Source: Chloroflexota bacterium (lineage in GTDB: Bacteria > Chloroflexota > Anaerolineae > Ardenticatenales > Ardenticatenaceae). From it: DNA of 13,791 nucleotides. The translations under genes were made by a program, and so were the position numbers. Below are positions 6,994 to 13,791 of this stretch, one piece after another (positions within the stretch are counted from its first letter, which is position 1; the number at the start of each line of letters is the position of its first letter). The notes under the pieces are model-generated. The model did not search any database. It was given only the letters and a program-made list of their open reading frames with translations, and had not been told where the DNA came from. The stretch is from assembly GCA_003520455.1 (NCBI GenBank), contig DOUV01000222.1, positions 1 through 13,791 of the forward strand. Direction: 5' to 3'.

Positions 6994-7016
6994 GGGGCTG
7001 GTCTGCATCCGGCCCC
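6994..7016 (+). other. Intercistronic hairpin before the thiolase gene
   Basis: GGGGCTGG (6994-7001) and CCGGCCCC (7009-7016) form an 8-bp stem with one G-U pair around a 7-base loop. It lies between the lyase-family gene and the thiolase start. No T-tract follows, so it is not a classical terminator. It may tune mRNA stability or expression of the downstream half of the operon. Confidence 0.4.
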
Positions 7017-7043
7017 TCTATGGCACCTCGTGGAGTCGGTCGT

Positions 7044-8234
7044 ATGTCTGAAACTGTAATCGTCGCGGCTGCCCGGACGCCGTTTGGTCGTTTTGGTGGC
7101 ACCCTGAAAGACGTACATAGCACTGACTTGGGTGCTCATGTCATTCAGGAGGTATTGCGCCGGGCCGCCTTTCCCGCGTCGCGGACCGATTTTGTCTGCA
7201 TGGGCCATGTCCAACCCAGCGCCGGGCAGACGCCAACGCGTCAGGCCGTGCTCAAGTCGGGGCTGCCCCAGGAAACGCTCTCTTTGACCCTTGACCGTGC
7301 GTGTTGCTCTGGTCTTACGGCTGTCGGGCTGGCCTTCACCCAAATCCGTGCTGGGGAGTCCCATGCCGCCGTCGCCGGAGGCATGGAGAACATGAGCCGA
7401 ACGCCACTCCTCGTTCACAACGCCCGCTGGGGCACCCGCCTGGGTGTCCTTGAGACTGAAGATCCCAATGTGATGGTCAATCCTTTCCTCAAGACCCCGC
7501 GCGTCATCTACGTGGCAAAGGCCGCACTCGAACACGGCGAGGGGCGCGAGGCGCAGGATCGTTGGGCACTCCTCAGCCAGCAACGCTACGCAGCTGCGGA
7601 ACAGGCCGGAAAGTTTGTGGATGAAGTTGTCCCCATAGTCGTGCCCCAAAAGAAGGGGCCACCCATCCGTTTCAACAGAGATGAGCCACCGCGGCCGGAC
7701 ACGACTTACGACAAGCTGGCTGCCCTTCCCACGGTCTACGGGAGTGAGACTGTCACGGCAGGTAACGCCCCAGGTCTCAATGATGGTGCCGCCGCCTTGC
7801 TCCTGCTCTCAAGTGAAGAGGCGCGCCGTACTGAGAAGAGCGCTCTCGCCTCAATTGTTTCCTATGCTGCGGTCTCCGGCGATCCAGTCTATTCAGTGCG
7901 ACTGCCGGCTGCTGCGATCCAGAAGGCGCTTGATAAAGCGAAGCTCCCGCTGGATGAGATGCACCTCATCGAGATTAACGAGGCCTACGCCGCGATGCCT
8001 CTGGTCAGCACGCGCCTGCTTGCTGACGGTGATGAGCGGCGGCTCGCCGCACTCCGTGACCGGACTAATGTCAATGGCGGCGCAGTTGCCATTGGTCACG
8101 CTATCGGTGCAAGCGGGGCGCGCATCCTCATGACTCTTCTCTATGAACTCCAGCGGCGGGGTGGCGGCTATGGTGTCGCGGCTATCTGTGGAGGCATCGG
8201 GCAGGCCGATGCGATGGTAATCAAGGTAGACTGA
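7044..8234 (+). CDS. Acetyl-CoA acetyltransferase / 3-ketoacyl-CoA thiolase family protein
   Basis: Predicted to cleave a 3-oxoacyl-CoA with CoA to give acetyl-CoA (or propionyl-CoA) and a shortened acyl-CoA, or to run the reverse condensation. The 396-residue length is typical. The nucleophile is Cys87 in DRACCSG, followed by VAGGMENMS (110-118), a NASGINDGAAA-like loop (NAPGLNDGAAA), NEAYA (312-316, usually NEAFA), catalytic His352 in GHAIGASG (usually GHPxGASG) and Cys382 in AICGGIGQADAM. All four catalytic elements are therefore present. The segment that usually reads MGxTAE is changed (VIYVAKAALEHG). I use the ATG at 7044 because MSETVIVAAARTPFG is the standard thiolase start and TGGAG lies eight bases upstream; an ATG at 7020 would only add eight non-conserved residues. 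The acyl chain preference cannot be read from the sequence. Confidence 0.93.
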   Translation: MSETVIVAAARTPFGRFGGTLKDVHSTDLGAHVIQEVLRRAAFPASRTDFVCMGHVQPSAGQTPTRQAVLKSGLPQETLSLTLDRACCSGLTAVGLAFTQIRAGESHAAVAGGMENMSRTPLLVHNARWGTRLGVLETEDPNVMVNPFLKTPRVIYVAKAALEHGEGREAQDRWALLSQQRYAAAEQAGKFVDEVVPIVVPQKKGPPIRFNRDEPPRPDTTYDKLAALPTVYGSETVTAGNAPGLNDGAAALLLLSSEEARRTEKSALASIVSYAAVSGDPVYSVRLPAAAIQKALDKAKLPLDEMHLIEINEAYAAMPLVSTRLLADGDERRLAALRDRTNVNGGAVAIGHAIGASGARILMTLLYELQRRGGGYGVAAICGGIGQADAMVIKVD

Positions 8235-8264
8235 AACCATTAGATAGAAGGAGGACGGCAGGCG

Positions 8265-9971
8265 ATGCAGACGCGTGAGCAAGTTGAGTGGTCCACCTCC
8301 GTGCAGTCCGAAGATGATCCCATCGCTCAGATTGGAGAGGTCAAGGCTCACTGGGAGCAAGAGCATCCGTCGCTGCGGGGACGGCGCCCGGAGTTCTTTA
8401 CAAGTAGTGGGCTTTCCATCAACCGCGTGTATACGCCGCTTGATGTGGCTCAGACCGACTACTTGCGCGATATCGGGTTGCCAGGCTCCTACCCGTTTAC
8501 CCGCGGAATTACCGCGGACGGATACCGCGAAAAACTCTGGCATATCGCTCAATACTCGGGCTTCGGGTCGGCTCGGGATGCCAACGAGCGCTACAAGCTG
8601 CTGCTCGACGCAGGCCAGACGATGCTCATTGTCGCTATGGATCTTCCGACACAGATAGGTTACGACCCGGACGACCCACGGGCACTTGGCGAGGTGGGTC
8701 GGGTGGGCGTTTCGCTCGCCTCTCTGGCAGACTTCGAGGCCCTGTTCGACGGGATTCCCCTGAGTCGCGCCCGAATGTGTACTGTCGCGAACGGTATTGG
8801 CCCGATTGCCCTCGCATGGTTTCTCGCCCTCTGCGAGAAGCAAGGCCTTTCTCCTGACCGGGTGATCGTCAACATCCAGAACGACCCACTCAAGGAGTTT
8901 ACCGGTCGTGGTACCTGGATCTACCCGGTTGAGCATCACATCCGGCTAGCGACGGATGTCCTCGCCTATGCGGCTCGGCATCTGCCCACCTGGGAGCCGC
9001 TGAACGTCTGCGGCACCCACTTGCGCTGGGCCGGCGCCAATGCAGTGCAAGAACTTGGCTTCGCGATTTCCAACGCAATCTGCTACATCGAAAGCACCCT
9101 ACAGAAGGGGCTGAAGATTGATGACTTCGCGCACAAAATCGAGCTACATCTGAATGCCGGCCAAGACCTGTTCGAGGAGGTGGCCAAGTTTCGAGCCGCT
9201 CGCCGTATCTGGGCTCGACTGATGAAGGAGCGCTACGCAGCCAGGGAGCCGCGCTCGATGGCAGCCCGTATCAGTGTCTATACGGCCGGGTATGCGTTGA
9301 CAGCCCAGCAACCACTCAACAATGTGGTGCGAATCGCGATGCAAACCCTGTCTGCCGTTCTTGGCGGCGTCCAGTACATCAACACGTCATCTTATGACGA
9401 GGCCTTGGCGATACCGACCGAAGAGGCCGCTGTCCTCTCAACGCGCACGCAGCAGATTATCGCGTATGAGTGCGGGGTAACCGAAACGGTCGACCCCCTG
9501 GGCGGATCGTACTACGTTGAAAGTCTGTCGAACACGATCGAAGAGGGCGCCTGGAGTTACATCCGCCAGGTCGAGGCTATGGGCGGTGCCACCGCCGCCG
9601 TCGGAAATGGCTATTACGACCGGGAAATGGGGGACGGTGCCTACCAACGCCTACGCCAGGCTGAATCGGGGGAGGCCGTCGTTGTCGGCCTCAACAAGTT
9701 CGCGGTGGACGAGGAGATCCCAGTTCGAATCTTCCGACCGAAACAGGAGGTGCATGCCGAGCAGGTTCACCGCATCCAGCGCCTGCGGGCGGAACGCGAT
9801 AACGCCCGGGTAGAGGCGGCGCTTTCAGCCGTCGAGGACGCAGCGCGCGGCGATCACAACGTCGTGCCCTCAGTGCTGGCTGCCGTCAAGGCCTATGCCA
9901 CGATCGGAGAGATTTGCAACGTCTTCCGCAACGTGTATGGCGAGCATCAAGAGCAGCTCGTACGTTTCTAG
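8265..9971 (+). CDS. Coenzyme B12-dependent acyl-CoA mutase, large subunit (methylmalonyl-CoA mutase family)
   Basis: Predicted to catalyse a 1,2-carbon-skeleton rearrangement of an acyl-CoA by adenosylcobalamin radical chemistry. At 568 residues it contains only the substrate-binding TIM barrel and must pair with a separate B12 subunit, as in isobutyryl- and 2-hydroxyisobutyryl-CoA mutases; the partner is at 11581-12000. Against Propionibacterium MutB (recalled from memory), the key residues are kept: Tyr97 (Tyr89), Gln205 (Gln197), Arg215 (Arg207) and His252 (His244). Tyr plus Arg is the methylmalonyl-type pattern that binds a carboxylate; isobutyryl-type enzymes have Phe and Gln. Many channel residues differ: Arg82 to Lys90, Thr85 to His93, Arg87 to Ala95, Arg283 to Lys291, His328 to Ser337, Gln330 to Tyr339. 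Substrate is therefore unknown; methylmalonyl-, ethylmalonyl- or alkylsuccinyl-CoA-like esters are candidates. AAGGAGG at 8248-8254 supports the start. Confidence 0.9.
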   Translation: MQTREQVEWSTSVQSEDDPIAQIGEVKAHWEQEHPSLRGRRPEFFTSSGLSINRVYTPLDVAQTDYLRDIGLPGSYPFTRGITADGYREKLWHIAQYSGFGSARDANERYKLLLDAGQTMLIVAMDLPTQIGYDPDDPRALGEVGRVGVSLASLADFEALFDGIPLSRARMCTVANGIGPIALAWFLALCEKQGLSPDRVIVNIQNDPLKEFTGRGTWIYPVEHHIRLATDVLAYAARHLPTWEPLNVCGTHLRWAGANAVQELGFAISNAICYIESTLQKGLKIDDFAHKIELHLNAGQDLFEEVAKFRAARRIWARLMKERYAAREPRSMAARISVYTAGYALTAQQPLNNVVRIAMQTLSAVLGGVQYINTSSYDEALAIPTEEAAVLSTRTQQIIAYECGVTETVDPLGGSYYVESLSNTIEEGAWSYIRQVEAMGGATAAVGNGYYDREMGDGAYQRLRQAESGEAVVVGLNKFAVDEEIPVRIFRPKQEVHAEQVHRIQRLRAERDNARVEAALSAVEDAARGDHNVVPSVLAAVKAYATIGEICNVFRNVYGEHQEQLVRF

Positions 9972-10007
9972 ACCAATCGTAGCTGCAATGAGGATTCAGA
10001 TACGATC

Positions 10008-11564
10008 ATGAATACGAACGTTCTGGTCGACAGGGCCGCCCACCAGTTCCCGTCGAATGTTGCTGTTAAGTGTCATGGCACGTCCTACACTTATGCGGAG
10101 GTCAACGAACGGGCCAACCGGCTTGCGAATGGCTTGCTGGCGCTCGGTTTACAGAAGGGCGACCGAGTCGGCTTGCTCGTTCGGAATTGCGCCGAATATC
10201 TGGAGATAGAGTTTGGTCTGGCGAAGGCTGGGCTTGTTGCGGCCCCAATGAATGTACGGCTGGCGCTCCACGACTTTGGCTATATCAGCAATGATGCGGG
10301 GATCAGCGCCCTAATATTCGACGCTACGTTCGCTGCCACCGTGCGGCAACTCGCGTTGAAACTCGACCGCCCGTGCCATTTGATTTGCCTCGGAGAAGAT
10401 CACGGCAGATTCCTCGAATACGAGAGGTTTCTTTCGACTTGTTCCGGCTCTCATCCTGAGATTCAGGTAGATGAGGACGATCTGCACACCCTCATGTACA
10501 CGTCGGGCACGACCGGCCGGCCGAAAGGAGTCATGCAGACCCACCGAAATCGGACAACTGTCACCTTTAACCTTCTGATGGAGATGGGGCCTCACTCACA
10601 GGCCGATTGTATTCTGCACGTTGCACCGCTTACGCACGGGACCGGTATGTTTCTCCTCCCGTACTTCACTCGAGGCGCTTGCAGCATTGTCCTACAGGAG
10701 TTCACTCCACAGCTCGTATGTGAGACGGTTGAGCGGGAGCGTGTGACTGTTTTCAAGCTGGTCCCCACCATCTTGCTCCGTCTTCTAGCCTTTCCGGAGT
10801 TGCAGCACTATGATCTCAGTAGCCTGCACACCATTATTTACGGTGCGTCCCCAATGCCACCGGAGAAGCTTAAGCAGGCAGTTCGCATCTTTGGGAATGT
10901 CTTCATGCAACTGTACGGTCAGGCCGAAGCCGCAATGAGCATTACGGTGCTGCGTAAGGAGGATCACGTGATCGACGGACAACCCGAGGCTGTGAGACGC
11001 TTAGCCTCGGCGGGCTGTGTCTGGCCGACAGTCGAACTTCGCGTGCGTGACAAGGATGGGGCCGACCTTGGCCCGGGGGAGGTCGGCGAGGTTGCTGTGC
11101 GGGGCGACCATGTCATGAGGGGATACTGGAAGCTACCTGAGGAAACAGCTGAAGTCTTGCGTGATGGTTGGCTATACACACGCGATATGGGCTGGCTCGA
11201 TGGATACGGCTATCTTTACCTGGTTGATCGAAAAAGCGACATGATTATCAGTGGCGGCTTCAATATCTACCCGCGGGAAATCGAGGACGTGTTGCACCAA
11301 CATCCTGCCGTGCAGGATGTAGCAGTCGTGGGTGTGCCTGATGAAGAGTGGGGCGAAGCCGTGAAGGCGCTTGTGGTAGTACACCGCGGTATGCGGGTTT
11401 CCGCCGGGGAACTGGCGGCGTTTTGCAAGGAGCATCTACCCAGTTTTAAGAAACCCAAAACCATCGAGTTCATTGATGCAGTACCAAGAAACGCGTATGG
11501 CAAGCCACTCCGTCGCGTGCTCCGTGAGCGCTACTGGCAGGGGTTTGACCGGCGCGTTCATTAA
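10008..11564 (+). CDS. AMP-forming acyl-CoA synthetase (ligase)
   Basis: ANL-superfamily enzyme of 518 residues that would join a carboxylic acid to CoA at the cost of ATP, through an acyl-adenylate. The phosphate loop is [12 protein letters not shown] (164-175). Further motifs are APLTHGTG (206-213), YGQAEAAM (303-310, with Ala306 where YGxTE usually has Thr), [12 protein letters not shown] with Asp393, [21 protein letters not shown] (hinge/CoA region, about 407-427) and the adenylation Lys499 in NAYGKPLRR. The enzyme is complete. It sits between the two mutase subunit genes, so it probably activates the very acid the mutase rearranges (inference). Ribosome-site match is weak (GAGGA about 14 bases upstream). 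The acid specificity cannot be read from sequence. The B12-subunit gene starts 16 bases after the stop. Confidence 0.93.
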   Translation: MNTNVLVDRAAHQFPSNVAVKCHGTSYTYAEVNERANRLANGLLALGLQKGDRVGLLVRNCAEYLEIEFGLAKAGLVAAPMNVRLALHDFGYISNDAGISALIFDATFAATVRQLALKLDRPCHLICLGEDHGRFLEYERFLSTCSGSHPEIQVDEDDLHTLMYTSGTTGRPKGVMQTHRNRTTVTFNLLMEMGPHSQADCILHVAPLTHGTGMFLLPYFTRGACSIVLQEFTPQLVCETVERERVTVFKLVPTILLRLLAFPELQHYDLSSLHTIIYGASPMPPEKLKQAVRIFGNVFMQLYGQAEAAMSITVLRKEDHVIDGQPEAVRRLASAGCVWPTVELRVRDKDGADLGPGEVGEVAVRGDHVMRGYWKLPEETAEVLRDGWLYTRDMGWLDGYGYLYLVDRKSDMIISGGFNIYPREIEDVLHQHPAVQDVAVVGVPDEEWGEAVKALVVVHRGMRVSAGELAAFCKEHLPSFKKPKTIEFIDAVPRNAYGKPLRRVLRERYWQGFDRRVH

Positions 11565-11580
11565 AAAGGCGAGAGATCCC

Positions 11581-12000
11581 ATGGATCAGAGACCCGTGCG
11601 AGTGCTTGTGGCGAAGCCAGGCTTGGATGGGCACAGTGTTGGGGCGAAAGTCATCGCCCGGGCTCTGCGCGATGCCGGGATGGAGGTGATTTACACAGGA
11701 CTGCGCCAAACTCCGGAGATGATTGTCGACACGGCCATTGAGGAGGATGTCGATGTGATTGGGCTTAGCATCCTATCCGGGGCACACCTTGAACTCTCCG
11801 CCCGGCTTCTTGAGCTTCTGAAAGCGCACGATGCCGATGATATTTCGGTTGTGCTTGGCGGTATCATTCCTCAAGAAGACATCCCGGCACTGCACCAACT
11901 TGGAGTGGTGGGGGCCTTCGGGCCAGGAACTCCCCTCAGTGCGGCTGTCGACTTCATCTACCAGACCGGATTGCATCATGCTGCGCTTGACGGGCGCTGA
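11581..12000 (+). CDS. Coenzyme B12-binding small subunit of the acyl-CoA mutase
   Basis: A stand-alone cobalamin-binding Rossmann domain of 139 residues, the size of IcmB/HcmB. It carries the base-off/His-on signature D16-G-H18-S-V-G21, where His18 is the lower axial cobalt ligand. It also has the SxL motif at Ser63-Leu65 (GLSILSGAH) and the glycine pair GG (93-94, VLGGIIP), and close family resemblance throughout ([26 protein letters not shown]). With the large subunit at 8265-9971 it should form a heterotetrameric mutase. I place the start at the ATG at 11581, where family similarity begins. The frame is open further upstream inside the synthetase gene, but that extension is out-of-frame read-through of the synthetase and should be discarded. 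Purine-rich AAAAAGGCGAGAG precedes the ATG. Confidence 0.93.
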   Translation: MDQRPVRVLVAKPGLDGHSVGAKVIARALRDAGMEVIYTGLRQTPEMIVDTAIEEDVDVIGLSILSGAHLELSARLLELLKAHDADDISVVLGGIIPQEDIPALHQLGVVGAFGPGTPLSAAVDFIYQTGLHHAALDGR

Positions 12001-12011
12001 GAGGGAAGAGA

Positions 12012-13175
12012 ATGGATTTCGAATTATCCGAAGAGCACCGTCTGGTTCGAGATACCGTTCGCAAACTGGCTCGGGAGAAAGTTGCACCTAGGGCCGCGGA
12101 GATCGACTGGTCAGGAACCTATCCTGAGGATATCTTCCAACTTTTCAAGGAGCAAGGGCTGCTGGGACTGGTGTTTCCCGAGGAGTATGGTGGTAGTGGA
12201 CTCGGAACTTTGGCGCTTTGTGTGGCTGTCGAGGAGGTAGCCAAGGTTTGCTCCAACTCGGCACTCATCTTGTTGTTGACCCGTTTACCGACCATGCCGA
12301 TCCAGTTAGCCGGTTCGCGGTCGCAGAAGTCCTACTGGCTGAGAGGTGTCGCCGAGGGGCGCTTTCGAGGAGCTTTTGCACTGACAGAGCCGGAGGCGGG
12401 CTCTGATGTCGCCGCCATTCGTACGACGGCGGTACGAGATGGCAAGGCATACGTTCTCAACGGTACGAAGCGATTCATTACCGGCGCCACCGTCGCGGAC
12501 TTTATCATCGTCTTTGCCAAGACGGCTCCTGACGCCGGCTCCGCTGGCATCAGTTGCTTCCTGGTCGAGAAAGGAACTGCAGGACTTGCAATCGGAAAAG
12601 CCGATCAAAAAATGGGAATGCGAGGCATACCGACCACCGAGGTCATCCTTGAGAACTGCTGCATACCATATGAGAATCGAGTTGGCCGGGAGCATGACGG
12701 CTTCAAAATTGCCATGCAGTCTTTGGCAACGGTGCGTCCAATCGTAGGGGCGCGCGGTCTCGGACTGGCCGAAGGGGCACTAGACTATGCGATCGCCTAC
12801 GCGAAGATGCGACATACGTTCGGGAAACCAATCGCCGAGCATCAAGGCCTGCAATTCATGATGGCTGACCTCGTGACGCGGATCGAAGCAGCCCGGTGGC
12901 TCGTCTATCACGCCGCCTGGTTGGTCGATCGCCGAGGCTACGACCGCGACCACACCCCCTATCTCTCAATCGCGAAGGCCTTCGCCACTGATATGGCCGT
13001 GGCGGCCTCATCGGATTGTCTCCAGATTCTAGGAGGCACAGGCTACATGGATGGAGTTCTTACCGAGCGCTTTTACCGTGACGCGAAGCAGTTACAACTG
13101 GTCGAGGGGACGAACCAGATCCATCGCTTGATCATTGCCCGCGGCTTGCTGGAAGGCATCTTTCAGTATGGGTGA
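12012..13175 (+). CDS. Acyl-CoA dehydrogenase (FAD flavoprotein)
   Basis: Predicted to insert an alpha,beta double bond into an acyl-CoA, passing electrons to electron-transfer flavoprotein. The 387-residue length fits short-chain and branched-chain members. The N-terminal helical domain (about 1-118) starts MDFELSEEHRLVRDTVR. The beta domain has AFALTEPEAGSDVAAI (121-136) and LNGTKRFITGA. The C-terminal helical domain has MRHTFGKPIAEHQGLQFMMADL, LQILGGTGYMDG and the catalytic base Glu365 in LVEGTNQIHRL, the position used by short-chain and glutaryl-type enzymes. It lacks the long N-terminal extension of methylsuccinyl-CoA dehydrogenase. GAGGGAAGAG lies immediately upstream, 11 bases after the B12-subunit stop. 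The context makes the mutase product, or the ligase product, its likely substrate. Confidence 0.95.
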   Translation: MDFELSEEHRLVRDTVRKLAREKVAPRAAEIDWSGTYPEDIFQLFKEQGLLGLVFPEEYGGSGLGTLALCVAVEEVAKVCSNSALILLLTRLPTMPIQLAGSRSQKSYWLRGVAEGRFRGAFALTEPEAGSDVAAIRTTAVRDGKAYVLNGTKRFITGATVADFIIVFAKTAPDAGSAGISCFLVEKGTAGLAIGKADQKMGMRGIPTTEVILENCCIPYENRVGREHDGFKIAMQSLATVRPIVGARGLGLAEGALDYAIAYAKMRHTFGKPIAEHQGLQFMMADLVTRIEAARWLVYHAAWLVDRRGYDRDHTPYLSIAKAFATDMAVAASSDCLQILGGTGYMDGVLTERFYRDAKQLQLVEGTNQIHRLIIARGLLEGIFQYG

Positions 13176-13371
13176 GCACCCGAGGAACCTGCACCAAACT
13201 TTCTTTCGCAGCCTGGTTGGTGGAGTCGGGGTTCCGGGCCGGGCTCAACCACAGCCTTTCATCGTACCATCGCGAAATGGTCTCTATAGAAAATGGCGAC
13301 CGGATCAAGCGCCTAGCAAACAGAACTGCTGAGATCACTTCTCAGCAACAGTCTCCGCTGACCAACCACCA
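13176..13371. other. Intergenic gap between the dehydrogenase and MFS genes
   Basis: About 195 bases without a recognisable gene. A GTG at 13172 overlaps the dehydrogenase stop by four bases and opens a 93-codon frame, but its translation has no family features and it runs out of frame through the start of the MFS coding sequence, so I do not call it. I see no intrinsic terminator with a T-tract. The hairpin at 13327-13347 is the only clear structure. Confidence 0.5.
13327..13347. promoter_or_regulatory. Perfect 8-bp inverted repeat upstream of the MFS gene
   Basis: TGCTGAGA (13327-13334) and TCTCAGCA (13340-13347) are exact reverse complements around the loop TCACT. No T-run follows, so it is a weak terminator at best. 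Its position just before the predicted MFS start makes an operator or a leader RNA hairpin plausible. It may separate the catabolic operon from the exporter gene. Confidence 0.45.
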
Positions 13372-13791
13372 GTGTTCTCCCGCGCGCGTTTGCAACTCTT
13401 TTCCTCTTTGCGCCACCACGATTATGGCTATCTCTGGATCGGCGTCCTACTGATGAGCGCTGGCCAGTGGATCCAACAGATCACCCTCGGCTGGCTCCTT
13501 TATGATCTGACCAACTCCCCACTGCTGCTGGGAGCGCTCAATGGACTCCGTTCACTCCCCTTCCTGGTATTTGGTCCCCTTGCCGGCGTGGCTGCCGACC
13601 GCATGGATCGTCGCCAGTTAATGCTCATTACGCAGGCTGTGCTCATGTGCACCGCTTTGGGCATCTGGCCATCGGTAGCGCTGAGGATCGTTCAGACCTC
13701 GCATCTATTTCTGTTTACTCTGAATGGGTGTGGCCCGCGTGTTCGGAGCGTGGAAGGGAGGTTTCGGGCCGATGGGGTGGGGAGGTGGAAG
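13372..13791 (+). CDS. MFS transporter, MFS_3/EntS-like exporter (5' part only)
   Basis: The N-terminal part of an inner-membrane major facilitator exporter, cut by the window end. The translation contains LFSSLRHHDYGYLWIGVL, then WIQQITLGWLLYDLTNSP (first transmembrane segments) and LVFGPLAGVAADRMDRRQLM, the cytoplasmic loop motif GxxaDRxdRRxl between helices 2 and 3. This pattern matches the transmembrane-secretion-effector/enterobactin-exporter-like group, which has 400 or more residues. The start is unclear: the frame opens after a TGA at 13330. GTG 13351, GTG 13372 and TTG 13390 are candidates without a clear ribosome site, while ATG 13453 would remove most of helix 1. From about 13719 the frame stops looking like a transporter, and family-like sequence continues in another frame, suggesting sequencing or assembly error near the end. 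Confidence 0.75.
   Translation, partial: MFSRARLQLFSSLRHHDYGYLWIGVLLMSAGQWIQQITLGWLLYDLTNSPLLLGALNGLRSLPFLVFGPLAGVAADRMDRRQLMLITQAVLMCTALGIWPSVALRIVQTSHLFLFTLNGCGPRVRSVEGRFRADGVGRWK

Noticed and set aside
6049..7008. 319-codon frame on the - strand
   Set aside because: It is the antisense shadow of the lyase-superfamily gene, which has clear motifs and a ribosome site.
8235..8264. Possible cobalamin riboswitch controlling the B12 enzyme
   Set aside because: The gap is only 30 bases, and no B12-box-like sequence was seen there, in the TetR leader or in the 3057-3172 gap.
7893..8939. 348-codon frame on the - strand
   Set aside because: It spans antisense to the end of the thiolase gene and the start of the mutase gene and has no recognisable protein features.
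11473..11580. Upstream extension of the B12-binding subunit into the synthetase gene
   Set aside because: The extension is the out-of-frame reading of the synthetase C-terminus. Cobalamin-domain similarity starts only at the ATG at 11581.
8265..12000. Assignment as 2-hydroxyisobutyryl-CoA mutase, suggested by the ligase and split-subunit layout
   Set aside because: The large subunit has Tyr97 and Arg215 at the substrate positions instead of the Ile and Gln of HcmA, and lacks its nearby Asp, so that specificity is unlikely.
13172..13453. 93-codon frame starting with a GTG that overlaps the dehydrogenase stop by four bases
   Set aside because: The overlap looks like translational coupling, but the product has no family features and runs out of frame through the MFS gene.
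1..13791. tRNA, rRNA, CRISPR array, insertion sequence or phage genes
   Set aside because: No cloverleaf-type sequence, regular spaced repeat, transposase, integrase or phage-like protein was seen on either strand.

Overview
The window is a bacterial fragment of moderately high GC content. All genes I could identify confidently lie on the + strand. The lipoprotein-type solute-binding protein, strong AAGGAGG ribosome-binding sites, GC-rich codon use and a palindromic intergenic repeat at the left edge fit an environmental bacterium. The repeat resembles elements I recall from Chloroflexota such as Roseiflexus. No marker gene is present, so this placement is a low-confidence guess.

Layout: positions 1-1263 hold no convincing gene. 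They contain two short palindromes at the left edge, an orphan intrinsic terminator (619-650), a perfect hairpin (972-990) and one or two doubtful small ORFs, one with an excellent Shine-Dalgarno sequence. A sigma70-type promoter (1264-1292) precedes a long co-directional array. In order, the array encodes a TetR/KstR2-like regulator, an ABC importer (lipoprotein solute-binding protein, fused double permease, ATPase), an isocitrate lyase/PEP mutase superfamily enzyme without the lyase cysteine, a thiolase, the large subunit of a coenzyme B12-dependent acyl-CoA mutase, an acyl-CoA synthetase, the separate B12-binding small subunit and an acyl-CoA dehydrogenase. After a gap of about 200 bases comes the 5' part of an MFS exporter gene, cut by the window end. 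Its last 70 or so bases look frameshifted or degraded.

Inferred joint role: the array reads like a dedicated catabolic operon. The ABC system would import an organic acid, the AMP-forming ligase would activate it to a CoA thioester, the split B12 mutase would rearrange its carbon skeleton, the flavin dehydrogenase would oxidise it, and the thiolase and lyase-family enzyme would cleave products to central metabolites. The TetR protein would sense a CoA thioester or the acid. No enoyl-CoA hydratase, 3-hydroxyacyl-CoA dehydrogenase or MeaB-type mutase chaperone is present, so those steps would have to be encoded elsewhere.

The most interesting point is the mutase. It keeps the hallmark catalytic residues of methylmalonyl-CoA mutase (equivalents of Tyr89, Gln197, Arg207 and His244). 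It differs at many of the residues that line the CoA/substrate channel in the classical enzyme, which suggests an uncharacterised, probably carboxylated, branched substrate.
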